Shown one piece after another: positions 1-5,406 of a stretch of 5,406 bases of DNA (its first letter is position 1; every line of letters starts with the position of its first letter). The position numbers and the translations under genes are program-made. The notes under the pieces are model-generated. The model had not been told where the DNA came from and did no database searches. It worked only from the letters and a program-made list of their open reading frames with translations. The DNA is from an uncultured Prevotella sp. (GTDB lineage: Bacteria > Bacteroidota > Bacteroidia > Bacteroidales > Bacteroidaceae), in the NCBI GenBank assembly GCA_905373605.1, contig CAJPTO010000212.1, forward strand, positions 1 through 5,406, given 5' to 3'.

Positions 1-104
1 GTGCCATACCGGCAACGGTGCTGATTAACCAAAATGGAGAAATCGTTGCACGCGACCTTCGTGGCGACGACCTATATAATAAGGTGGCAGAGCTGCTGAA
101 GTAA
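1..104 (+). CDS. Thioredoxin-like (TlpA/AhpC-TSA) protein, C-terminal fragment
   Basis: This is the 3' end of a gene that begins outside the window. Reading codons from base 3 gives 33 residues ending in a TAA stop at 102-104. The fragment begins AIPATVLINQNGEIVARDLR. The Ile-Pro-Ala-Thr followed by a hydrophobic strand and Asn-Gly-Glu-Ile matches the region around the conserved cis-proline, then beta-strand, turn and strand, of thioredoxin-fold proteins of the TlpA/ResA type. The closing helix (DDLYNKVAELLK) also fits the usual C-terminus. The CxxC active site would lie upstream and cannot be seen, so redox activity, a signal peptide and any N-terminal extension are unknown. In Bacteroidota such proteins are usually periplasmic or lipoprotein thiol-disulfide oxidoreductases. 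The gene converges on the minus-strand operon and is followed about 50 nt later by a strong hairpin. Confidence 0.72.
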   Translation, partial: AIPATVLINQNGEIVARDLRGDDLYNKVAELLK

Positions 105-125
105 TCCGCCCCTCGCTGGCTCTCG

Positions 126-148
126 GCCGTTCCTTTAAACGGAATGGC
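126..148 (+). other. Small inverted repeat downstream of the thioredoxin-like gene
   Basis: Bases 126-133 (GCCGTTCC) can pair with 141-148 (GGAATGGC) through eight pairs, one of them G-U, around a 7-nt loop. It starts 21 nt after the stop codon. No T-run follows, so alone it does not look like an intrinsic terminator. It might stabilise the mRNA 3' end or simply be chance pairing. Confidence 0.3.
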
Positions 149-153
149 ACCGC

Positions 154-216
154 AAAAATACGCCAATTCGGGATAAATGCAATGCATCTCACCCCGAATT
201 GGCGTATTATTTTTTT
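154..216. terminator. Probable bidirectional rho-independent terminator
   Basis: The arms 157-172 (AATACGCCAATTCGGG) and 193-208 are perfectly complementary over 16 bp. The pairing continues outward past one mismatch to about 154/211. On the + strand the stem runs into seven T's at 210-216, and on the minus strand into a shorter T-run (TTTTT). The 20-nt loop (173-192) holds a further 4-bp pairing, 177-180 with 184-187, so the element is nearly palindromic along its length. It lies between two convergent genes, about 50 nt after the + strand stop and about 155 nt after the MutS-like stop, which suits a shared terminator. The stem is less G+C-rich and the loop longer than in a classical terminator, and the motif recurs nearby, so it may also be a dispersed palindromic repeat. 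Confidence 0.7.
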
Positions 217-284
217 GTGTTTATTGGTTTGCGGAATATAAATTGCCATGTTTACTGCTCCGGTCTTTGGGGCATGTCAAATCC

Positions 285-312
285 CAAATTTGCGTCAACT
301 CGGGATAAAAGC
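285..312 (+). repeat. Degenerate direct copy of the terminator arm motif
   Basis: Bases 285-312 align without gaps to 153-180, which includes the left arm of the hairpin, with 22 of 28 identical positions. The shared core is TCGGGATAAA (168-177 and 300-309). The right hairpin arm at 193-211 is a third, inverted copy of the outer half. The 285-312 copy has no matching inverted partner next to it, so it is a half-element. This could be a dispersed intergenic repeat family or a remnant of a duplicated terminator. Confidence 0.5.
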
Positions 313-362
313 CCTTCCGTTACGCCAACCACCGCAAGGCTGTTGGCCCACTTTGAGGGCAG

Positions 363-2174
363 TTATCCTTTCAAAATCTTCTTTAACAAGAACGTTGCAT
401 TTTGGTTTTTGGCCACACCGCGCGTAATGCGGTACGAGTAAGTTACGTCTGTACCCAGTTCTATTTCGAAGCAATGGTTTGCAAATCGGTTAGGAACTTC
501 GCTTTCCAGCTTCGAAAGTTCCAAGTCGTGTGTGGCAACAATGCCGCTAGCAGGCAGTTGCGACATAGTTTGGAGGAACAGTCGCGAGCCGTTGAGCTTG
601 TCTAGCGAGTTTGTTCCCTTCAAAATCTCATCGAGAATGATGAAGGTGTTGGGGTGATTATGGCAATAGCCGATGAGTTGCTCCAGCCTTAGCAACTCGG
701 CATTGAAGTAAGAGATGCCGTGTGTGAGGTCGTCGGTGGTGCGCATGCTGCTGAAAAGCCAGAAACACGAGGCGCGCATCTCGCTAGCGAAGACGTGTAA
801 GCCTGCCATTGCCAACACATAGTTTACGCCCACGCATCTAAGAAAGGTGCTTTTGCCCGCCATGTTGGCACCTGTCACAATGTGATAATGGCCTTGTTGA
901 ATGTCAAAGTCGTTCCCAACGGCCTTTTCGCCCAAGAAAGGGTGGCGAAGGTTGGTGGCATGATAAGCGATGTGCGGCTCGTTTGTTATTTCCGGGCGAA
1001 CAGCTTCGGGGTGGTTATGGCAGAAAGTGGCCAGCGATACAAGGGCATCTGCGCGGCTAAGGCTGTCAATCCATTGGCCGAAGTGCTGTTGGTGACTGTT
1101 TTGCCATGCCAAGAACTTGCGAACGAGGAAGAAATCGCTGAGGAAAAGTGCATCGCCAAACACCAATCCCAACACGTTGCCGCGGCGATCTAGGCTTGAA
1201 ACGATTTGTTCCAGCTGCCTAAAGGCCATCAACGCCCCACCCAGTTCGGCTTTAAGCTGCTTGTTCTGCGCGGCTTGCATGTCTTCATCGTTGATGAGGG
1301 CGAGCAGTTTCACGCATGCCGAGAGTTCAGCAAGCAGCAAGTTGGCCGTTTTGCTTATCTCGCGAAGCGGCTTTGTGCACAACAACATCGTTGCCGAGAG
1401 GTTAAAAATGCCCCACCAAACAGGCACATTGCCGCTAAGGGGCGTGAAAAGTGCGAGCAAAGTCGAGGCGAAGAAACCCACAATGGCGGTACAAGCGAAA
1501 GCCAAAGAGAAGGTTGAGCGAGCAAAGCGCGGCATCTTTACGGCCGTTGCAGCAGACTTGGCTTGTATAAGTCGTGCGCTGTCAATGGCAGTAGGCTTGC
1601 CTTTGCCTTGTGCGATAAATTGCATTCGCCAGTGTTTCTTTGCGGCTAGTTCTTCTATTGCTTCCCGGCGGCGTTCCACTTCGTCTTTAGCTTGGGGCGT
1701 ATGGCCCGGCAAAGCGGTGAGCATCTGTGCCAAAACGTGGCTTCCGCCCGAAGAAACGGTGCGGTTGATGCGTTGGAAAAGGGATGAAGGGCCGAAGATG
1801 TCTAAGTCGAGTGCAAAGGGATGGTGGGCATCGGCATGTTGTGTGCCGTCATTAAAAGGCTCAAAGCGGCCTTCAAGATAGCCAGCTTCGTCTTCGTAGG
1901 CTTGCCTTAGCTTGTCTTTCTCCACCATCCGCGCCTCGTTTTGCACATCGAGTCGCCTGATGACCACATACGCTGCCAGACAAAGTGCGGCCAACCACAG
2001 CGTCCAAAGGGCATTATGCAGGGTGGTGGCTAAAGTTACGAAGCCCAACATGGCCACAAACGAGGCAATTTCGCCAGCAACGAAGTAGCGGTTGCGGCGT
2101 TTGAGGTGGGCAAGTTGGGCGGATAAGTGGGCGGCTTCTTGGCGGTAGGCGGTTATTAGGGATGAGGTTGGCAT
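363..2174 (-). CDS. Membrane-anchored MutS-family ATPase
   Basis: This encodes a 603-aa protein of the MutS superfamily, but not canonical mismatch-repair MutS. Residues 31-72 form two hydrophobic segments bounded by LKRRNR and IRR, a likely membrane hairpin. Residues about 125-150 (DIFGPSSLFQRINRT, then a Gly-rich turn) match the start of the MutS core (lever) domain. A second hydrophobic pair lies at about 222-245 and 250-267. The C-terminal ATPase is intact, with Walker A GANMAGKST (435-443), the signature region MRTTDDLTHGISYF (477-490), Walker B FIILDE (511-516) and the switch histidine in ATHD (547-550). The N-terminal mismatch-recognition domain with its Phe-x-Glu motif is absent. Both ends are predicted cytoplasmic. 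ATG 2174 was chosen because it follows an A-rich stretch and precedes the first membrane segment. The substrate is unknown; binding to branched or otherwise unusual DNA at the membrane is only an inference from the fold. It is the last gene of the minus-strand series, separated from the previous gene by a repeat array. Confidence 0.9.
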   Translation of the reverse strand: MPTSSLITAYRQEAAHLSAQLAHLKRRNRYFVAGEIASFVAMLGFVTLATTLHNALWTLWLAALCLAAYVVIRRLDVQNEARMVEKDKLRQAYEDEAGYLEGRFEPFNDGTQHADAHHPFALDLDIFGPSSLFQRINRTVSSGGSHVLAQMLTALPGHTPQAKDEVERRREAIEELAAKKHWRMQFIAQGKGKPTAIDSARLIQAKSAATAVKMPRFARSTFSLAFACTAIVGFFASTLLALFTPLSGNVPVWWGIFNLSATMLLCTKPLREISKTANLLLAELSACVKLLALINDEDMQAAQNKQLKAELGGALMAFRQLEQIVSSLDRRGNVLGLVFGDALFLSDFFLVRKFLAWQNSHQQHFGQWIDSLSRADALVSLATFCHNHPEAVRPEITNEPHIAYHATNLRHPFLGEKAVGNDFDIQQGHYHIVTGANMAGKSTFLRCVGVNYVLAMAGLHVFASEMRASCFWLFSSMRTTDDLTHGISYFNAELLRLEQLIGYCHNHPNTFIILDEILKGTNSLDKLNGSRLFLQTMSQLPASGIVATHDLELSKLESEVPNRFANHCFEIELGTDVTYSYRITRGVAKNQNATFLLKKILKG

Positions 2175-2198
2175 CTTTTTTGTCTTTCGTTTGGGGTA

Positions 2199-2423
2199 AT
2201 GGTGATAGGGGTTCTAGGGGTTCTAGGATTTCTAGGATTTCTAGGAGCTCTAGTTTTCCTAGGTTTCCTAGTGGTGATAGGGTTTCTTGTGGCTCTAGTT
2301 TTCCTAGGTTTCCTAGTGGTGATAGGATTTCTAGGAGCTCTAGTTTTCCTAGGTTTCCTAGTGGTTCTAGGAGTTCTAGGAATTCTAGGTAATCTATTTT
2401 TTCTAGGATTTCTAGGCAATCTA
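2199..2423. repeat. CTAG-rich 9-bp tandem repeat array (25 units)
   Basis: Twenty-five consecutive 9-base units fill 2199-2423 without phase breaks. The + strand consensus is close to GGNTTTCTA; common forms are GGATTTCTA, GGAGCTCTA, GTTTTCCTA and GGTTTCCTA. Twenty CTAG tetranucleotides occur in the array, nearly all at unit junctions. Units at both edges are more degenerate (ATGGTGATA at the left, GGTAATCTA and TTTTTTCTA near the right). The array fills almost all of the 253-bp gap between the SUKH-like stop and the MutS-like start, ending 24 bp short of that start codon. Because the period is a multiple of three, one frame on each strand stays open: Leu-Gly-Phe-like on plus, Pro-Arg-Asn-like on minus. 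I read these as side effects of the repeat, not genes. Confidence 0.93.
2235..2369. repeat. Three 45-bp higher-order repeats inside the 9-bp array
   Basis: Within the array, 2235-2279, 2280-2324 and 2325-2369 are three adjacent 45-bp blocks, each of five 9-mers. The first and third differ only in the last 9-mer, by 2 bases. The middle block differs from the first at 4 bases, all in its first two 9-mers. The core TCTAGTTTTCCTAGGTTTCC is present in all three. This pattern points to amplification of a five-unit block more recently than the founding 9-mer expansion, by slippage or unequal recombination. Confidence 0.85.
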
Positions 2424-2427
2424 GATG

Positions 2428-2982
2428 TTATTCTTCCATCCAGTAATCCACATCGGGGTTTATCTCGCGTGCCACTTCGCCCTCGCGCCTTTCGTCAAAG
2501 TCGAGCAATCCATAGCGATCCACCGAATAAACCTTGCGTTCGTAGTTGGCAACAAGCGTTTGCATGAAGCTTTCAGCGTTAAGGCTCACGGCATCTATGA
2601 AATGAAACTCGTCTAGAAAGCTGATAGCCACCTCGTCAGTGGTTCTGTTAATGGCGTAATAACCTTTTTCGCCGTCGAAAAGCAAGGGCAACCACTGGTC
2701 GCCATGAACCATTTTGAAAGCCGCGTAGGCGGCCGGCCACTCGCGAAGATGGGGCAAGCGGAAGCCTGGAAGGAAGTCGATAAAGCTCTCTTTTTTGCAT
2801 TGGTGGGGCGTACCCGACACCTTATTATATATAAGCGTGAGCAATGGGGCAATCGGAGTGCCTGCTGCCTGCTCCAATTGCTGTGTGGCATCGGGCTGCG
2901 GCGCGCCAAGACTCTCGGTATAACCAGGGCGTTTGGCCTCAGAAAGAGCCAGATAGCGGTCGAAAAGCTGCTGTAGGTCCAT
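2428..2982 (-). CDS. SMI1/KNR4 (SUKH)-like protein
   Basis: This encodes a 184-aa protein without signal peptide or membrane segment, so probably cytoplasmic. I assign it tentatively to the SMI1/KNR4 (SUKH) superfamily from its overall pattern. It has an N-terminal helical part (1-40), then GTPIAPLLTLIYNKVSG (41-57), like the family's opening 'LP..l..lY...NG' helix and turn. DFLPGFRLPHL follows (69-79), then WLPLLFDGEKGYYAI (97-111), resembling the 'W.P...dg.G....ld' strands. It ends with a late helix, SLNAESFMQTLVANY (133-147), and an acidic tail ending DYWMEE. SUKH proteins are best known as immunity proteins for polymorphic toxins, but many are housekeeping or unassigned. No toxin gene is next to it. 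It starts 4 nt after the M23 gene's stop, so it is almost certainly co-transcribed with it. If the family call is wrong, it is a conserved hypothetical protein. The start at 2982 follows an A-rich stretch. Confidence 0.66.
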   Translation of the reverse strand: MDLQQLFDRYLALSEAKRPGYTESLGAPQPDATQQLEQAAGTPIAPLLTLIYNKVSGTPHQCKKESFIDFLPGFRLPHLREWPAAYAAFKMVHGDQWLPLLFDGEKGYYAINRTTDEVAISFLDEFHFIDAVSLNAESFMQTLVANYERKVYSVDRYGLLDFDERREGEVAREINPDVDYWMEE

Positions 2983-2986
2983 TGTT

Positions 2987-4279
2987 TTATTGAATGTTAG
3001 TGGATTGTTGTTCCGACTTAGACTGCGCCATAGGCGGCCTTGCGCCCTTGTCTACGCGCACCACGCCGCTGGCATGCACCAACGTATGCTGGTGAAGGCT
3101 TTTAGTGGCATGGTTAAACACCAATGCGGGGTCTATGCGACGGCCTTTAAACGACACCTCGAAGTGCAGATGTTCGGTGGTAGCGCGGCCAGTTCTCCCT
3201 GTCAATCCGATTACATCGCCTGCCTTAACAGCCTGACCCACCTTCACCAGGTTGCGCGATTGGTGGCTGTAAAGCGTTTCCAAGCCGTTGTCGTGGCGAA
3301 TAACGATGCAGTTTCCATAGCCGAAGAAAGGTCCCGAACGCACCACAATTCCACTGAAGGCGGCCAATATCTTGTCGTTGGGGCGCGTCTTTATGTCCAC
3401 TCCCGAGTGTCTTCTCTTTCCTCCGTAGGGGCTAATAACCTTACTTCCCGGTAGCGGATAGCACCATTCGCTAGGTGCAAACTGTGACAGGAAGAGCCTG
3501 TTGCCGATGCTTCCGCGCACGTCTTTTTGCGGTTTGAGCATCGTTTTGTCGGCCGCTTTCTTCTCTTGTGCCAGCAGTTTTTGTTCTTCTTTCAATTGTT
3601 TGGCCGCTTCTCGCTTCGCCTTCTCCTCTTCTTTAGCAGCCTTTTTGCTGTCGGCCTTCGTCTTTTTGTCGGCCATCAGCTTGTCTTGCAAGTCTTTTTC
3701 GGTGGCTTGTCGCACCAAGATGCGTTGTCCGCTCTTCTCAAATCGCATTGTAGCCTTGTGCAATTTGTGGCTTTTGGCATCGATGATGGTCTGTGGATTG
3801 ATGCGTCCGCCGTTCACCATTGCGAGAAATGTGGTTCGCCCCTTACCATTCTTCGTACCAACAATGGCAATGGTTTGTCCAGCTTCCACCGTTTGACCCG
3901 CTTTAACCAAGTTTTGTGCGTTGTGAGCGTACATTGTTTCCAGTCCGTTGTCGTGCCTAATCACCACAACGTTCCCCCATTGTTTGTTTTTCCTTGCCAG
4001 TCGCACCCTTCCGTGCAGCATCGCCTTAACGGCGTCGCCTTTCTTCGTTGTTATTTCCAGCATGTCGCCTCCCACGACCTTTGCTTTGCCCACGGGCAGG
4101 GGGAAAGAGTAGTCTTTAGCGGCGATGTTAGCCAAGTCGATGAAGAAAACATCGCCCTTGTCAAACAGTCCGGGCGTGGCGATACTTATCTGTTGGGTTT
4201 CGGCAGATGTGAAATGGTCGTCGGCCAGCGTTGCTGAAGTGAGCAGCAAGGCTAGGAGAAGGGTGGTGAGATGTTTCAT
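2987..4279 (-). CDS. Secreted M23 peptidase with an extra degenerate M23-like domain
   Basis: This encodes a 430-aa exported protein. Residues 1-19 form a signal peptide (MKHLTTLLLALLLTSATLA, cut before DDH). Residues about 58-166 are an M23/LytM-like domain that has lost its metal site. Residues 193-250 are a Lys/Glu/Ala-rich, probably coiled-coil linker. Residues about 272-387 are a complete M23 domain with H291 and D295 (HSGVD), H339 (YSH), and H370 and H372 (HLH), matching the LytM zinc and catalytic residues. The family cuts peptide cross-links in peptidoglycan, or activates other hydrolases when inactive, as in EnvC/NlpD. A polar tail (about 403-430) is rich in Ser and Gln. I chose ATG 4279 over in-frame ATG 4312 because it directly precedes the signal peptide and follows TTAAA. 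The gap to pgeF is 76 nt, with no recognisable promoter. Predicted location: periplasm, or surface-exposed in the envelope. Confidence 0.9.
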   Translation of the reverse strand: MKHLTTLLLALLLTSATLADDHFTSAETQQISIATPGLFDKGDVFFIDLANIAAKDYSFPLPVGKAKVVGGDMLEITTKKGDAVKAMLHGRVRLARKNKQWGNVVVIRHDNGLETMYAHNAQNLVKAGQTVEAGQTIAIVGTKNGKGRTTFLAMVNGGRINPQTIIDAKSHKLHKATMRFEKSGQRILVRQATEKDLQDKLMADKKTKADSKKAAKEEEKAKREAAKQLKEEQKLLAQEKKAADKTMLKPQKDVRGSIGNRLFLSQFAPSEWCYPLPGSKVISPYGGKRRHSGVDIKTRPNDKILAAFSGIVVRSGPFFGYGNCIVIRHDNGLETLYSHQSRNLVKVGQAVKAGDVIGLTGRTGRATTEHLHFEVSFKGRRIDPALVFNHATKSLHQHTLVHASGVVRVDKGARPPMAQSKSEQQSTNIQ

Positions 4280-4355
4280 TTTAACTATTGAGTGGTGGCT
4301 GTGGCGTGCCATTATCCTGTTGCTTCTACTTAAGAGGCAAGGCATGGCAGAGCGT

Positions 4356-5126
4356 TCAGCAGATGATGCCCGTGAAAATGCGGCCAGAATGAATGCCAAG
4401 TCGTCGGGCAGAAAAAAAATCGTTGTGGCACTGGTAGGTGCAAATGTTGGTTGCGTGGATGTTTTGTGGTGCCACGCCCACCGCTTCCAGTTGCAATTGG
4501 TTGCATAGTGGCAGGTTGATGTGCCATTTTTCGTATCGTTGGGCAATGGCTTGCATGTCGAATGCGGCCTCGGCAAAGGCTTGATACACCTCATCGCCCA
4601 CTTCAAAGGCATGCAGCGAGATGCCCGGGGCGATAACGGCACGCAGGTTTTGCGGGTTGGTGCCGAAGGCTTTGCACATGTGGGCGACGGTTTTTTGTGC
4701 AATGCGCTTCACTGTTCCTCGCCAACCAGCGTGTATTGCGGCCGTTGCATGATGGTCTGGGTCGTAGAGAAGCATGGGGATGCAGTCGGCAGTAGACACG
4801 CCAATGCACGCACCCTGCACGTTGGTGATGAGTGCATCAACGCCCTCAAGCACCATTTGGCGCACCTGTTGGGGCATGTCCAGCAGCTCGCGTCCCACCT
4901 GTCGCACGCACGTGCCGTGCGTTTGGTGGGGCATTACGAGGTTCTTAGCTTCGATGCCCAGCATGCCGCACAGGCTTTCAAGGTTCTTTTCCACGTGTTC
5001 GGGATTGTCGCCGCAGTGTGGATTGATGTTGAAATGGGCGTAAGTGCCTTGGCTTTCGCCCTCGGCGCGCATGGTGCTGAATGCCCTAACGCCCTCGCCC
5101 AGCGCATATTCCAGCAGCTTAGGCAT
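4356..5126 (-). CDS. pgeF: PgeF/YfiH-family (laccase-domain, COG1496) protein
   Basis: This encodes a 256-aa protein of the PgeF/YfiH/YlmD family, with no signal peptide. The three expected zinc ligands are present: H67 in PHQTHG (66-71), C115 in STADC (111-115) and H132 in HAGWRG (132-137). Other family marks are VDALITN (96-102), the APG and FEVGDEV stretch (167-180), and the C-terminal CTY and FFSARR through SGR (229-249). E. coli PgeF acts as a peptidoglycan editing factor that removes L-Ser wrongly attached to UDP-MurNAc. Other members, including human LACC1, act on purine nucleosides, and 'polyphenol oxidase' is an older database name. The ATG at 5126 overlaps the obg stop by 8 nt, and the reading frame upstream of it is just obg in another frame. 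The neighbouring M23 peptidase gives a cell-wall context that supports, but does not prove, the editing role. Confidence 0.93.
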   Translation of the reverse strand: MPKLLEYALGEGVRAFSTMRAEGESQGTYAHFNINPHCGDNPEHVEKNLESLCGMLGIEAKNLVMPHQTHGTCVRQVGRELLDMPQQVRQMVLEGVDALITNVQGACIGVSTADCIPMLLYDPDHHATAAIHAGWRGTVKRIAQKTVAHMCKAFGTNPQNLRAVIAPGISLHAFEVGDEVYQAFAEAAFDMQAIAQRYEKWHINLPLCNQLQLEAVGVAPQNIHATNICTYQCHNDFFSARRLGIHSGRIFTGIIC

Positions 5127-5406
5127 CCTCGTCCTCCTCGTATTCAAAGTCGTCGAGGTCTTCAATCTCAGCGTCGATGTATTCCACTTCAAGGTCTTCG
5201 CCCTCGTCGGCCATTTCTTTGGCAAAGCTGCTGATGTCTTTGTCGCGGTGAACGAGCGTGTCTTCGGCCATGATACTTTGCAGCTTGTTGCTTTCGCTGT
5301 TCAGTTCGCGCCACAAAATGTCCTTCAGTTCGGCCAATCCTTGACCAGTTACGGCAGAGATGAACACCACGGGTAGGTCTGTTGGCAGCGTTTCGCGAAG
5401 CATTTC
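5119..5406 (-). CDS. obg: Obg/CgtA GTPase, C-terminal part
   Basis: The last 95 codons and the TAA stop of a gene running off the right edge of the window. The visible protein begins EMLRETLPTDLPVVFISAVTG. The strand leading to ISAVTGQGLAELKDILWREL is the G5 motif (SA) and final helix of a TRAFAC GTPase, and the wording fits Obg closely. After it comes a strongly acidic tail, ending IEDLDDFEYEEDEDA, like the acidic C-terminal extensions known in ObgE. The Obg glycine-rich domain and G1-G4 motifs lie outside the window, so the assignment rests on the end of the protein and the neighbouring pgeF gene. Obg is a ribosome-associated GTPase involved in 50S assembly and stress signalling. It overlaps pgeF by 8 nt (ATGCCTAA), so translation of the two is probably coupled. 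Confidence 0.85.
   Translation of the reverse strand, partial: EMLRETLPTDLPVVFISAVTGQGLAELKDILWRELNSESNKLQSIMAEDTLVHRDKDISSFAKEMADEGEDLEVEYIDAEIEDLDDFEYEEDEDA
5133..5138 (-). promoter_or_regulatory. Shine-Dalgarno-like AGGAGG before pgeF, inside obg
   Basis: On the minus strand AGGAGG lies 6 nt upstream of the pgeF ATG (5126), ideal ribosome-binding spacing. It falls in the Glu/Asp codons of the obg acidic tail (EEDED). The other starts in this window (4279, 2982, 2174) have only A-rich leaders, as usual in Bacteroidota. The motif may help re-initiation at the overlap, or be a by-product of acidic codons. Confidence 0.5.

Larger units (their letters stand above)
2428..5406 (-). other. Putative transcription unit obg-pgeF-M23-SUKH
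   Basis: Four minus-strand genes are joined by an 8-nt overlap, a 76-nt gap and a 4-nt gap. No terminator-like hairpin with a T-run was seen between them. The 76-nt gap (4280-4355) holds no gene and no TTTG/TAnnTTTG promoter that I could find. The MutS-like gene lies in the same direction but beyond the 253-bp repeat gap, so its membership is uncertain. The promoter would be upstream of obg, outside the window. Confidence 0.65.

Noticed and set aside
25..249. 74-codon minus-strand open frame across the terminator and the end of the thioredoxin-like gene.
   Set aside because: It reads through the hairpin and a real gene end on the opposite strand and resembles no protein family I know.
324..347. 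6-bp inverted repeat GCCAAC/GTTGGC just downstream of the MutS-like stop, considered as its terminator.
   Set aside because: The stem is short and no T-run follows on the minus strand; the 154-216 hairpin is a much better candidate.
1117..1881. 254-codon plus-strand open frame inside the MutS-like gene.
   Set aside because: It is antisense to a gene with clear family motifs and has a Ser/Arg/Ala-rich composition typical of a shadow frame.
2156..2419. Minus-strand open frame rich in Pro-Arg-Asn/Lys/Thr repeats across the same array.
   Set aside because: It needs a TTG start, is pure repeat translation, and overlaps the start of the MutS-like gene in another frame.
2199..2567. Plus-strand open frame starting at the left edge of the repeat array, giving a very hydrophobic Leu-Gly-Phe-rich protein.
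   Set aside because: The open frame results from the 9-bp period keeping CTA in frame. It then runs antisense into the SUKH-like gene with no protein-like signal of its own.
4303..4344. Sigma70-like pair TTGCCT / GATAAT with 18-nt spacing on the minus strand in the gap before the M23 gene.
   Set aside because: Bacteroidota housekeeping promoters use a different consensus (TTTG / TAnnTTTG), and one weak match in a 76-nt gap is expected by chance.
4356..5225. Longer version of the PgeF frame starting at 5225.
   Set aside because: The extra 33 residues are the Obg tail read in another frame, lack family resemblance, and the ATG at 5126 has an ideal ribosome-binding site.

Overview
The window looks like chromosomal DNA of a member of the Bacteroidota, most likely order Bacteroidales and plausibly a Prevotella-like genus. 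This rests on three things. The gene order (Obg GTPase, PgeF/YfiH-type protein, M23 peptidase) is one I associate with that phylum. Most start codons are preceded by A-rich stretches rather than a Shine-Dalgarno sequence. A MutS-like membrane ATPase of a type common in the phylum is present. The genus is an inference and was not tested by any search.

Layout, left to right. The first 104 bases hold the 3' end of a + strand gene for a thioredoxin-like (TlpA/AhpC-TSA) protein. A 258-bp convergent intergenic region follows. It carries a 16-bp perfect inverted repeat followed by seven T's, which is probably a bidirectional terminator, and a partial third copy of the same motif. Everything from 363 to the right edge is on the minus strand. 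Read in transcription order it is: the C-terminal end of obg (5406-5119); pgeF (5126-4356), which overlaps obg by 8 nt; a secreted M23 peptidase with a second, degenerate M23-like domain (4279-2987); a 184-aa SMI1/KNR4 (SUKH)-like protein, 4 nt downstream (2982-2428); a 225-bp array of 25 nine-base repeats; and a 603-aa membrane-anchored MutS-family ATPase (2174-363).

The first four minus-strand genes are packed like one transcription unit. Obg acts in ribosome assembly. PgeF (peptidoglycan precursor quality control) and the M23 peptidase (peptidoglycan cleavage or regulation) share a cell-wall theme. The SUKH-like protein has no clear role here. The MutS-like gene may be read from the same transcript through the repeat array or from its own promoter; I could not recognise a Bacteroidota-type promoter (TTTG / TAnnTTTG) for it.

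No complete new system is evident. The points most worth a second look are the CTAG-rich 9-bp array directly in front of the MutS-like gene, the paired active and inactive M23 domains in one protein, and the palindromic intergenic motif that recurs within 130 bp. No tRNA, rRNA, CRISPR array or insertion sequence was seen.
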